From positions 124,001-188,000 of the forward strand of contig NZNC01000003.1 of assembly GCA_002692965.1 (NCBI GenBank): a stretch of 64,000 bases of DNA, in the 5' to 3' direction. Source of the DNA: Haliea sp. GTDB taxonomy: Bacteria > Pseudomonadota > Gammaproteobacteria > Pseudomonadales > Halieaceae. A program made the position numbers and the translations under genes. The notes under the pieces were generated by a model. The model searched no databases and was not told the DNA's origin. It saw nothing but the letters and a program-made list of their open reading frames with translations. Within the stretch, counting starts at the first letter, position 1; each line of letters begins with the position of its first letter. Below are positions 53,145 through 61,656 of this stretch, piece by piece.

Positions 53145-53753
53145 CTAGCGCCTCGTCTGTATCAGGGTGCCCAGTTGCTGCAGGTAGGCGACCACGGCAT
53201 CAATTTCCTGCTTGCCCTCCACCGCGGCGGGGGCGCCCTCGATATCGGCATCGGTATAGGGCACACCCAGCTTGCGCAGGGTGCGCATCTTCTGCGAAAT
53301 GCGCTCGCCGTCGATGCTGTTGTCGAACAGCCAGGGGTAGGCGGGCATGTTGGACTCCGGGACCACGTCCCGCGGGTTGTAGAGGTGGGCGCGGTGCCAG
53401 TCGTCGCTGTAGCGCTCGCCGACGCGGGCCAGGTCCGGCCCCGTGCGCTTGGAGCCCCAGAGGAAGGGGTGGTCGTAGACAAACTCGCCGGCGACCGAGT
53501 AGTGGCCGTAGCGTTCGGTCTCTGCCCGCAGCGGGCGGATCATCTGCGAGTGGCAGTTGTTGCAGCCCTCGCGAATGTAGATGTCACGGCCTTCCAGCTC
53601 CAGGGCGGAGAGGGGTTCGAGGCCCTCCACCGGCTCCTTCACCTGCTTGCCGGCGATCAGGGGGACCAGCTCCACCAGGGTGCCAAAGCTGATGGCGATA
53701 ATGATGAAGATGATCATTATCCCGGTGTTGGTTTCGACAATCTCGTGTTTCAT
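53145..53753 (-). CDS. ccoO: cbb3 cytochrome oxidase subunit II
   Basis: A 202-residue membrane-bound monohaem cytochrome c with one N-terminal helix and the haem site CNNCH (Cys64, Cys67, His68), then [11 protein letters not shown] and a methionine ligand region ([10 protein letters not shown]). It carries electrons from CcoP to the CcoN haems. Confidence 0.95.
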   Translation of the reverse strand: MKHEIVETNTGIMIIFIIIAISFGTLVELVPLIAGKQVKEPVEGLEPLSALELEGRDIYIREGCNNCHSQMIRPLRAETERYGHYSVAGEFVYDHPFLWGSKRTGPDLARVGERYSDDWHRAHLYNPRDVVPESNMPAYPWLFDNSIDGERISQKMRTLRKLGVPYTDADIEGAPAAVEGKQEIDAVVAYLQQLGTLIQTRR

Positions 53754-53768
53754 GCGTGGCTCCCTGTG

Positions 53769-55208
53769 TCAGGCTGCACTGGCGGCGGGCGCCGTCTGGC
53801 TTGCGGTGTCGTCGCGGCGCGCGGTCATGTAGACGTTGTAGGCCATGATCAGCATGCCGGCGAAGAAGATGGCGCCACCGGCCAGGCGGACCAGGTAGCC
53901 CGGATAGCTCGCGGCAACCGACTCGACGAAGGTGTAGGTGAGGGTGCCGTCCTCGTTGTAGGCGCGCCACATCAGGCCCTGGAGAATGCCGTTGACCCAC
54001 ATGGAGGCGATGTAGAGCACGGTGCCGATGGTCGACATCCAGAAGTGGGTGTTGATCAGGCTGATGCTGTACATGCGCTCCTTGGCGAACAGGACCGGAA
54101 TCAGATGGTAGATCGAGCCGATGGAAATCATCGCCACCCAGCCCAGGGCCCCGGAGTGCACGTGGCCAATGGTCCAGTCCGTGTAGTGGGACAGCGCGTT
54201 GACCGTCTTGATCGACATCATCGGGCCTTCAAAGGTGGACATGCCGTAGAAGGACAGGCTGACCACCAGGAAGCGCAGGATCGGGTCGGTGCGCAGTTTG
54301 TGCCAGGCACCGGAGAGGGTCATGATGCCGTTGATCATGCCGCCCCAGGAGGGTGCCAGCAGGATGATCGACATCACCATGCCCAGGCTCTGGGCCCAGT
54401 CGGGCAGGGCGGTGTAGTGCAGGTGGTGGGGGCCGGCCCAGATGTAAACGGCGATCAGCGCCCAGAAGTGGACGATACTCAGCCGGTAGGAGTAGACCGG
54501 GCGCTCGGCCTGCTTGGGCACGAAGTAGTACATCATGCCGAGGAAGCCGGCGGTCAGGAAGAAGCCCACCGCGTTGTGGCCGTACCACCACTGCACCATG
54601 GCGTCCACGGTGCCGGCGTAGGCGGAATAGGACTTGGTCAGGTCAACCGGCAGGGCGGCGCTGTTGAGCAGGTGCAGCACGGCTACGGTGACGATGAAAC
54701 CGCCGTAGAACCAGTTGGCGACGTAGATGTGGTTGACCTTGCGCTTGACGATGGTGCCGAAGAAGACGATCGCGTAGGACACCCAGACCACGGTGATCAG
54801 CAGGTCGATCGGCCACTCCAGCTCGGCGTATTCCTTGGAGCTGGTCATGCCCAGGGGCAGGGTGATGGCGGCGGCCACGATGACCAGCTGCCAGCCCCAG
54901 AAGGTAAAGGCCGCCAGCTTGTCGGAGATCAGCCGGGTCTGGCAGGTGCGCTGGACCACGTAGTAGGAGGTGGCAAACAGCGCCGAACCGCCAAAGGCAA
55001 AGATCACCGCGTTGGTGTGCAGCGGGCGCAGGCGCCCGAAGCTGGTCCAGGGCAGATCGAAGTTCAGGGCGGGGAAGGCCAGCTGGGCGGCGATCCAGAC
55101 GCCGACCAGCATGCCGACGATGCCCCATACCACGGTCATGATGGCAAACTGGCGCACGACCTTGTAGTTGTAGGTCGGGTGTTCCAGAGCCGCGTTGAGT
55201 TCACTCAT
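53769..55208 (-). CDS. ccoN: cbb3 cytochrome oxidase subunit I
   Basis: A 479-residue catalytic subunit with about twelve membrane helices. The copper and haem histidine segments are visible, including [15 protein letters not shown] and [15 protein letters not shown], plus the [13 protein letters not shown] block. This high-affinity oxidase works at low oxygen. It begins 40 bases after a YIP1-family gene and has no separate FNR box directly before it, so it is probably read from the promoter at 55901-55941. Confidence 0.96.
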   Translation of the reverse strand: MSELNAALEHPTYNYKVVRQFAIMTVVWGIVGMLVGVWIAAQLAFPALNFDLPWTSFGRLRPLHTNAVIFAFGGSALFATSYYVVQRTCQTRLISDKLAAFTFWGWQLVIVAAAITLPLGMTSSKEYAELEWPIDLLITVVWVSYAIVFFGTIVKRKVNHIYVANWFYGGFIVTVAVLHLLNSAALPVDLTKSYSAYAGTVDAMVQWWYGHNAVGFFLTAGFLGMMYYFVPKQAERPVYSYRLSIVHFWALIAVYIWAGPHHLHYTALPDWAQSLGMVMSIILLAPSWGGMINGIMTLSGAWHKLRTDPILRFLVVSLSFYGMSTFEGPMMSIKTVNALSHYTDWTIGHVHSGALGWVAMISIGSIYHLIPVLFAKERMYSISLINTHFWMSTIGTVLYIASMWVNGILQGLMWRAYNEDGTLTYTFVESVAASYPGYLVRLAGGAIFFAGMLIMAYNVYMTARRDDTASQTAPAASAA

Positions 55209-55248
55209 GATCAGTGTCCACAGTCAGGCGAGAATTGAAGGTTGGGGT

Positions 55249-55857
55249 TCAGAGTGCGTCGGTGAAGGCGGGTCCCGTACCGACGTCCCAGAGGAGTACC
55301 GTGGCCACCATCAGTGAGACCAGGATGACCAGGCCCACGGCGACCACCGCCGAGGAAAACAGAAAGCCGCGTTCCTCGGGAATGTTCATCATGATCGGAA
55401 TGCCCTGGTAGAGCAGGAATACCGACCAGCTGACGGCGATCACGCCGAACAACAGGTCCAGCCACAGCAGCGGGTAGATACCCACAATGCCGAACACGAA
55501 CAGCGGGGTGACGGTCAGACCCGCGGTGATGATGCCCCGCGCCAGACCCACCTGGGCGCCGTAGGTGCCGGCCATCCAGTGAATGAAGTAGCCCACCGCC
55601 GCCACGCAGCCGAGCATGGCGAAGTAGAACAGCAGGGTCAGTTCGCGGGCGCTGTCCGCGGTCAGGCGAATGGCGTCGTCGTCCCCCGCCACGGTCCAGC
55701 CGACCTGGCTGGTCCCGTAGTACCAGGATACCGCGGGAATGATCGCCAACAGGCAGGGATAGAGAAGCAGGGTATTGAAGGAGCGAGTGGGCATGGCGGC
55801 AATGCGGCGCCATTCCGCGCTGGGCTTGATCAGGAGTCCGATTGTATGTTGGAGCAT
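55249..55857 (-). CDS. YIP1-family membrane protein
   Basis: A 202-residue integral membrane protein with about five helices and the N-terminal LQHTIGLLIKPSAEWRRIA typical of bacterial YIP1 domain proteins of unknown function. The start at 55857 follows a GGGGAA site. It precedes ccoN by 40 bases in the same direction and is downstream of an Anr-type box, so it appears to be the first gene of the oxidase operon. Confidence 0.83.
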   Translation of the reverse strand: MLQHTIGLLIKPSAEWRRIAAMPTRSFNTLLLYPCLLAIIPAVSWYYGTSQVGWTVAGDDDAIRLTADSARELTLLFYFAMLGCVAAVGYFIHWMAGTYGAQVGLARGIITAGLTVTPLFVFGIVGIYPLLWLDLLFGVIAVSWSVFLLYQGIPIMMNIPEERGFLFSSAVVAVGLVILVSLMVATVLLWDVGTGPAFTDAL

Positions 55858-55900
55858 GTTTTTAGTTCCCCGATGGTTAAGCGACTGGCGGCTCGAGGGC

Positions 55901-55906
55901 ATTGTA
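55901..55906 (-). promoter_or_regulatory. -10 element of the YIP1-cco operon promoter
   Basis: TACAAT on the minus strand, 21 bases after the Anr box at 55928-55941; expected start near 55894. Confidence 0.55.
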
Positions 55907-55927
55907 AATGTTGCCCCCGGGCCGGCC

Positions 55928-55941
55928 ATGACACAGATCAA
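55928..55941 (-). promoter_or_regulatory. Anr/FNR box of the YIP1-cco operon
   Basis: On the minus strand TTGAT, four bases, GTCAT: eight of ten consensus positions. It is centred about 41 bases before the expected transcription start. Confidence 0.6.
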
Positions 55942-55967
55942 GGCAGCGTGGTTTGCCCCGATGTTGT

Positions 55968-56726
55968 TCAGGTACCCAGGTTGGCGGCGCGTTCCAGGGC
56001 GGCGTTATCGAGCACGTGGATCTCCTTGTTGTCCACGGCGAGGACACCGTTTTTCTGCAGCCGGCTGAAAACCCGGCTGATGGTCTCCACCGTCAGGCCG
56101 AGATAGTTGCCGATGTCGATGCGCGACATCGGCAGCCGGAACTGGGTGGCGCTGAGATGGCGGCGGGCGTTGCGCCGGGCAATGCTCAAGAGCAGCGTGG
56201 CGACGCGCTCCTCCGCGGCGTTCTTGGACAGCAGGGTGATCAGCAGCTGGTCCTCGGTAATTTCCCGGCTCATCAGCTGGAACAGGTGGCGCTGCAGCCC
56301 GGGGAGGTGGGCGCTGAGGCGTTCCAGGGAGTCGAAGGGGATGGCGCAGATGGCCGAGGTTTCCAGTGCCCGGGCAGAGGAAGCATGGGCACCGCTGCTG
56401 ATGCCATCCATGCCGAGGATTTCACCGGGGAAGTAGAAGCCGGTGACCTGTTCGCGGCCGTCGCCGGTGGTGCGAAAGGCCTTGACGGCCCCCGAGCGCA
56501 CGGCGTAGATCGACTCGAAGGGGGCGCCCTCGCGGTAGAGCAGGTCGTTCTTCTGCAGGGGCTTGCTGCGCTGGATGATGCGCTCCAGGCGGTCGAGATC
56601 CTCGCCGTTGAGGGCCAGCGGCAGACAGATCTGGCTCAGCCGGCAGGTGTCACAGCTGACCCGGTACTCGTGGCTGCAGGCACTGCCGATGTTGGCGTCG
56701 CTGGAGTTGGCCATTCGCGCTGACAC
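55968..56726 (-). CDS. anr: Fnr/Anr oxygen-sensing transcription factor
   Basis: A 252-residue CRP/FNR regulator. The cluster cysteines Cys25, Cys28 and Cys34 (CDTCRLSQIC) and Cys127 (ETSAICAIP) match the four 4Fe-4S ligands of FNR, so it should sense oxygen directly. The recognition helix region GNYLGLTVETISRVFSRLQ is nearly the same as in E. coli FNR, predicting binding to TTGAT-N4-ATCAA. A GTG at 56726 has a GAGGGG site 6 bases before; an ATG at 56714 is the alternative. It is beside the cbb3 genes it is likely to control. Confidence 0.93.
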   Translation of the reverse strand: MSARMANSSDANIGSACSHEYRVSCDTCRLSQICLPLALNGEDLDRLERIIQRSKPLQKNDLLYREGAPFESIYAVRSGAVKAFRTTGDGREQVTGFYFPGEILGMDGISSGAHASSARALETSAICAIPFDSLERLSAHLPGLQRHLFQLMSREITEDQLLITLLSKNAAEERVATLLLSIARRNARRHLSATQFRLPMSRIDIGNYLGLTVETISRVFSRLQKNGVLAVDNKEIHVLDNAALERAANLGT

Positions 56727-56779
56727 GTCATTCCCCTCGGGGCTCGCTGGAGTCGCCCGCCAGTATATCGGAAATCCAA

Positions 56780-56808
56780 CAGGGGGCCCAAGCAATGTGC
56801 GCCCCCTG
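56780..56808 (-). terminator. Hairpin after the LuxR-type gene
   Basis: CAGGGGGC (56780-56787) and GCCCCCTG (56801-56808) flank a 13-base loop, 18 bases after the LuxR-type stop. The following bases TTGGATTTCC are only partly T-rich, so terminator strength is uncertain. Confidence 0.4.
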
Positions 56809-56825
56809 CTCTCGCTTAGGCCACC

Positions 56826-58007
56826 TCAGGCCAGTGAGGCGACGCTTTTCAGGACCAGGCGCACCAGCTCGGCCTGGCGCGAGACGCCGGTCTTGGCGAA
56901 GATCGACTTGAGCTGCGCGCGGGCAGTGTGCTGGGAGATGTTCTGGGCCTCGGAGACCTCCGCCAGGCTCAGCCCCCGGGAGAGCAGAATGGCCAGGTTG
57001 GATTCCGCCGGGGTCAGGTCGAACAGCTGGCCCAGGGTGGCCTGGGAGGCGGATTCGCGGATGTCGGGGTCGGAGATGAACACCGCCACACAGGGGCTGG
57101 ACTGCCCCTCGCCCCACTCCGAAGCCGGGACCGGGCGCAGCACCAGCCCGAGCTGGGCGCGCCCGGCGGAGCGCGGCACGCGCAGCGCCCGCACCACCGA
57201 GGTTTCACCGCGGTGCTGGGCGCGGACGATGGTCTCCAGGGCGTTCTGCAGCTCGCGGTTGCTGTCGCGGCTTTCGATCACCAGGTGTTGCCCGCGCTGG
57301 GTGATGCCGTCGGCTTCGTCGAGCATGGCCTTGGCCACGGCGTTGGTACTGAGCACGTGGCCCTGCTCGTCGAGCAGCACGCTGGCCACCGACAGGCGCT
57401 CCACCGCGCCGGCGTAGAGGTCGCGCTCGGAGGTGGTGCGGCCGAGGGTGGCGTAGAGCTGGATGGCCAGGCGCAGGTGCGGCACCAGGCGCTCCAGCAG
57501 CGCGCGCTCGCTGTTGCTGAAGGAGGCCTCGTCCCGGCGGCGGGAAAAGCGCAGGCGGGCCAGCATGCCCCCCGGCTCCACGGTATCCACGCCGAGGATG
57601 CGGAACAGTCCGGCGGGCTCCAGGTAGTGGCGGTAATACTCGGAGTGAATCAACTCGTCGTCGGCGAGTACATCCTCCAGCGTGACCACGCGATCCGGCG
57701 GCAGATTGACAAAGGGGTCGAGGGCGAAGAACTGCTCGCGGTAGGCGGTGACCTCCCAGTCGTTGGGGTCGGAGAGCGTCGCCTGCTGGCGGTCGCGCAG
57801 GCTGTTGAGGATCACCCCGCGGTCGTCCTCGGCCGGCGGGCGCAGCACCAGCGAGACCACGTGGGCGTCGAACAGCTCGCGCAGCAGGGGCAGGGCGGTG
57901 GCCCAGGGCGGCTCCTCCAGCGGACCGCGGTAGAGGGCATCCAGCAGTGCGTCGTAGCCCGCCGGTATCGCCCCGCTGTAGGCCAGCAGCTCGCGCCCGA
58001 CACTCAT
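56826..58007 (-). CDS. LuxR-type transcriptional regulator
   Basis: A 393-residue protein with a C-terminal LuxR helix-turn-helix (LTPAESNLAILLSRGLSLAE, then ISQHTARAQLKSIFAKTGV). The N-terminal 300 residues have no recognised sensor; part (AVERLSVASVLLDEQGHVLSTN) looks PAS-like. It could respond to an intracellular signal. The ATG overlaps the stop of the DUF1631 protein gene (ATGA), so the two are co-translated and perhaps functionally linked. Confidence 0.85.
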   Translation of the reverse strand: MSVGRELLAYSGAIPAGYDALLDALYRGPLEEPPWATALPLLRELFDAHVVSLVLRPPAEDDRGVILNSLRDRQQATLSDPNDWEVTAYREQFFALDPFVNLPPDRVVTLEDVLADDELIHSEYYRHYLEPAGLFRILGVDTVEPGGMLARLRFSRRRDEASFSNSERALLERLVPHLRLAIQLYATLGRTTSERDLYAGAVERLSVASVLLDEQGHVLSTNAVAKAMLDEADGITQRGQHLVIESRDSNRELQNALETIVRAQHRGETSVVRALRVPRSAGRAQLGLVLRPVPASEWGEGQSSPCVAVFISDPDIRESASQATLGQLFDLTPAESNLAILLSRGLSLAEVSEAQNISQHTARAQLKSIFAKTGVSRQAELVRLVLKSVASLA

Positions 58008-61000
58008 GTCGCCACCCTGGAGAGGTCCCGGGTGACTTCGTCCAGGAGCACCGGACGCCCGATGCCCCAGCCCTGCAGGTAGTCCACGCCTATCTCCCGA
58101 AGCTGCTCCATGACCGACTGGTTCTCCACGCATTCAGCGATGGTTTCCTGACCCAGGAAGTGGGCCAGGTCGTTGATGGCGCGGGCCATGGCGAGGTCGC
58201 TCGGGTTGGTCTCCAGGCCCTGAACGAAGCTGCCGTCGATCTTGACATAGTCCACCGGAAGCTCACGCAGGTAATTGTGGCTCTCCAGCCCGGTGCCGAA
58301 GTCGTCGATGGAGAATTTGCAGCCGATGTTGCGGAAAGCGCGCACGAAGTCCGCCGCGCGGGTGAGATTGTTGATGGTGCCGACCTCGGTGATTTCAAAG
58401 CACAGGCGGTTGGTGCCGACACCGAACTCGGAGATCTGCTCGAAGAGGAAGTCCATGAAGCTGTCGTCAGTCACGCTGCTGCCGGAGAGGTTGATCGCCA
58501 CCGCCGGCACCACTTTCTGGGCGTCCATCAGGCCGCTGATCCAGCGGAAGGCCTCGCGCACCACCCAGCGATCCACCAGGGGCATCAGGCGGTAGCGCTC
58601 GGCAGACTGTATGAAGGGCAGGGGCGAGCCCGGCCGGCCCTCGCTGTCGCGCACCGCCAGCAGCAGCTCGTAGTGGCGCGTCGCCAGTTGCTGGCCGTCG
58701 ATGGCGGTCTTGACGATGGGCTGTGCCCGCAACACGAAGCGGTCGCTGTTCATCGCCTCTTCCAGGGCGCGGCGCGAACGCTGATGCTCCTGTCGCTGGC
58801 GCGCGACCACCGCCTGGTCCTGCTGCCAGTGGCGGACGCAGTTGCCGCCCTCGCACTTGGCCGCCTCCAGCGCGGCACCGGCCTGCTCGAAGAGGCTCGC
58901 GCTGTCCGCGGTCACGTCGCGAATGGCGGCGACGCCGATCGCCACCGTAAAGCTGACCGCCTCCCCTTCGACGGGCAGGGAGGCGGCGGCAATGTCGCTG
59001 CGCACCTGTTCGGCCACCGCCATGGCCTGGCTCTCGTTGTGGTCGACCAGCAGCAGGGCGAAGCGGTCGCCCTCGAGGCGGGCGGAGGAAAGCTTGCGGC
59101 CGTGGCCCTGGCTCAGAAGCCGCGCGAACTGGTCGAGGATCTCGTCCCCCAGCACCCGGTCGTAGACGTCGTTGACCAGGTGGAAACTGTCGATGTCCAG
59201 CAGCAGCAGGGCGTGTTCCGCCGCGTGTTGCTGGGCGTGGCGCAGGGCGCGGGCGAGTTGCTTCTCGAAGGCCTCGCGGTTGATCAGGCGGGTGACCTGG
59301 TCGTGGTTGCGCTCGAAGCTCAGATGCCGTTGCGCGGCTTCCAGCGTGCTGTACATGCTGCGGTCGACCACCGAGAGGTGTTCTTCCGGGGTCGGGGGTT
59401 TGACGCCGTGGCTGAGGCGGCGGGCCAGGGCGACCCGGCCCAGTTCCGCGACCTTCTGGCCGCGCTCATTGACGAAGAGGTAGCGCTCGCCGTCCTCGCT
59501 GATCCAGGCCAGGCGCATGCGCTGGGAGCGCCCCTGGCGGTCGCGATAGCTGAGCCAGGTGCCCAGCTCGAGCTGTTCCACGCGGCGTACCCAGCGGCGC
59601 AGGTGGCGGGTTTGTTCGATGCGCTGGCGCTGGCGCTGAACGCGCTGGTCCTCGCTCTCCGCCGCTTCGGGGGCCGCGGTCAGGGCGACGGGGGTGTCCC
59701 CCGCGAGAATGCCGCGCAGGGTGTCCAGGTGGGCGGTGATCTCCGGCGAGCCGAGGCTCGCGGCGCTGATCTGCTGCTCCAGCAGGTCGACGAAGGGGCC
59801 GGCCTCCAGGGCCTGCTGCACCAGGGCATCGCCGTCCAGGGCCCCCTCGTCGCGCTCCTGCAGCCAGCCGGCCAGCTGTTGCAGCATGTGGGCCTGCTCC
59901 CGCCAGTCCTCGCTGTCGGGCCCCTGCTTGACCCGCACCAGCACCATCAGGTCGCGCCAGCCGCCGGCCAGCACCTCCAGCAGGATCGCGGGGGCCTCCG
60001 GGGAGGGCAGGGTCTGGGCAATCAGCTGGTCCACGGCCTGCCGGGCACGCTCCAGCCTGGCCTTGCCCTCCCGCGCCGCCACCACCCGCTCGATATTGCG
60101 GTTGAGGGCGCTGGCCTGCTGCTGACCGAGGTGTTCCAGCTGTGTCAGCGCATCGGCGAAGACGCTGCTGTCGCCGTCGTAGCGTTCGGCAATCTCCCCG
60201 GCAATCGCCTGCAGCCGCTGCTCCAGCACCCGGTTGGGAAAGTTGGCCTCGGTCGCCAGGGCGGCCAGGCGGTCCATCAGCTGCCGGGCCGGGTGGGCCG
60301 GGTCGAGGAAGAAGTGCGGTTCGTGCAGGGCCAGTCGGGCCAGGGGCAATTGCAGGCGCTCGACCGTCGGCCGCAGGGCTTCGTGCAGGTTGAAATGGGC
60401 ATCCAGGGTCCCGAACAGCCGGTCCACCAGCTGCAGGCGGCTGCGGCTCTCGCGGTTGACGCCGCGGGTGCCGGCCAGCTCGGGCAGGGCATCCAGGTGC
60501 TCCTCCAGCCAGCTCAGCAGCGAGCCCGCGCGCTGCAGCGCCGCCTGCAGCTCGGCCGGATCCCGCTGCTGCAGCGCGGCCAGGCTCTGGGCGACCTCGC
60601 TTTCCCCGGCCAGGCCACCGCTGCCGGGCTGGCCGTCTGCGGGCGCTGGGGCATGGGGTGCCTGTGTTTCCAGGGCGCGCAGCACCGACGCATAGAGGGC
60701 CGCGGCGCGGGGTTCCTCGGCCGCGGCGGGCTCTGCGCCGGTGTCCTCGCTCGCGTCGCTCAGGGGTCGCGCGTCCACGGGGCTGTCATTGCCGGCGGCA
60801 CCGCGCGCCTCGGCAATCAGGCGTCGCCGCTGCGACTGGCGCTGCTGCACGGTGGCCTGCTTGAGCAGCGAGCCCCGGGAACGGATCTCCTGTTCCAGGC
60901 CGGGGCGCACGCCGTGCTCCTCGAGCCACGCATTCAGGCTGCGGTAGTCGGTGTCCAGGGGGCGGATGAACTCGCGGATGAAGCACTCGAAGATGCGCGG

Positions 61001-61543
61001 CAGGGTGCGGGCGGGAATGCGCTGCTCCTCGAGGGCGCGCTGCAGGGCGCGGGTCAGCTGTGCGGGGTGTTCCGGCAGGCGCAATCGCAGGGGGTCAATG
61101 CCCGCCAGTTGCGCCACGCGGATCTGCAGCGCCTCGATCGCCGGGCTGTGCAGTTCCTCACCGACGCTGACCACGCGTTCCTGGGCCAGGAAATCCTCGA
61201 AAGCGTCGAGGTCGACCAGGTCCAGGGCGCCGCCGCTCTCGATCACGTCCCACCACTGGTCGTGCTGCTCCGCCGGCGGACAGAGGTCGTCGCGGAAGCG
61301 CCCCAGCTCGACCAGCCAGCGCTCGCTCAGGACCGTGCGGCGCTGGCGCAGCAACATCAGGCAGTCCATCAGGCTGCCGCGGCCAATGCCCGGCGCGCGC
61401 GGGCTGTGGGACAGTTCGGTGAGATAGTCGATCAGTGCGTCGACGAAGTCGCTCATGCGCCGCCCCAGCACCTGGTCGCTGTAGCGGCGAAACCCGGTCA
61501 GCAGTTGACGGTTTTGAGCGTTACCTGCGATCTCGCCTGACAT
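58004..61543 (-). CDS. DUF1631-GGDEF-EAL protein
   Basis: An 1179-residue protein. Residues 1 to about 700 match DUF1631, helix-rich with coiled-coil stretches. Around 735-895 there is a GGDEF domain whose signature is degenerate (LEGDRF in place of GGDEF), so cyclase activity is doubtful. Residues 930-1175 form an EAL domain with YELLL, FEITE, IDDFGTG and VKIDGSF intact, though the usual AEGVE reads AECVE. It probably hydrolyses or senses cyclic di-GMP. The downstream LuxR-type gene is translationally coupled. Confidence 0.9.
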   Translation of the reverse strand: MSGEIAGNAQNRQLLTGFRRYSDQVLGRRMSDFVDALIDYLTELSHSPRAPGIGRGSLMDCLMLLRQRRTVLSERWLVELGRFRDDLCPPAEQHDQWWDVIESGGALDLVDLDAFEDFLAQERVVSVGEELHSPAIEALQIRVAQLAGIDPLRLRLPEHPAQLTRALQRALEEQRIPARTLPRIFECFIREFIRPLDTDYRSLNAWLEEHGVRPGLEQEIRSRGSLLKQATVQQRQSQRRRLIAEARGAAGNDSPVDARPLSDASEDTGAEPAAAEEPRAAALYASVLRALETQAPHAPAPADGQPGSGGLAGESEVAQSLAALQQRDPAELQAALQRAGSLLSWLEEHLDALPELAGTRGVNRESRSRLQLVDRLFGTLDAHFNLHEALRPTVERLQLPLARLALHEPHFFLDPAHPARQLMDRLAALATEANFPNRVLEQRLQAIAGEIAERYDGDSSVFADALTQLEHLGQQQASALNRNIERVVAAREGKARLERARQAVDQLIAQTLPSPEAPAILLEVLAGGWRDLMVLVRVKQGPDSEDWREQAHMLQQLAGWLQERDEGALDGDALVQQALEAGPFVDLLEQQISAASLGSPEITAHLDTLRGILAGDTPVALTAAPEAAESEDQRVQRQRQRIEQTRHLRRWVRRVEQLELGTWLSYRDRQGRSQRMRLAWISEDGERYLFVNERGQKVAELGRVALARRLSHGVKPPTPEEHLSVVDRSMYSTLEAAQRHLSFERNHDQVTRLINREAFEKQLARALRHAQQHAAEHALLLLDIDSFHLVNDVYDRVLGDEILDQFARLLSQGHGRKLSSARLEGDRFALLLVDHNESQAMAVAEQVRSDIAAASLPVEGEAVSFTVAIGVAAIRDVTADSASLFEQAGAALEAAKCEGGNCVRHWQQDQAVVARQRQEHQRSRRALEEAMNSDRFVLRAQPIVKTAIDGQQLATRHYELLLAVRDSEGRPGSPLPFIQSAERYRLMPLVDRWVVREAFRWISGLMDAQKVVPAVAINLSGSSVTDDSFMDFLFEQISEFGVGTNRLCFEITEVGTINNLTRAADFVRAFRNIGCKFSIDDFGTGLESHNYLRELPVDYVKIDGSFVQGLETNPSDLAMARAINDLAHFLGQETIAECVENQSVMEQLREIGVDYLQGWGIGRPVLLDEVTRDLSRVAT

Positions 61544-61656
61544 GCAATCCCTGCGGCTGGGGGAGCCGCGCGCAGCGCGTCACTGCCGCGGATCCTCGGA
61601 CGGTATGCCTGCGAGTATACCCCCAGCGGGCGCCGGGGGTGAACTGATCCGCCGGT

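Noticed and set aside
57947-61540. A nearly 1200-codon open frame on the plus strand opposite the DUF1631-GGDEF-EAL gene
   Set aside because: It is antisense to a gene with clear domains and has low-complexity Gln/Gly/Leu/Ala/Val composition, as expected from the third-position GC bias of a high-GC genome. No ribosome site or domain was found.
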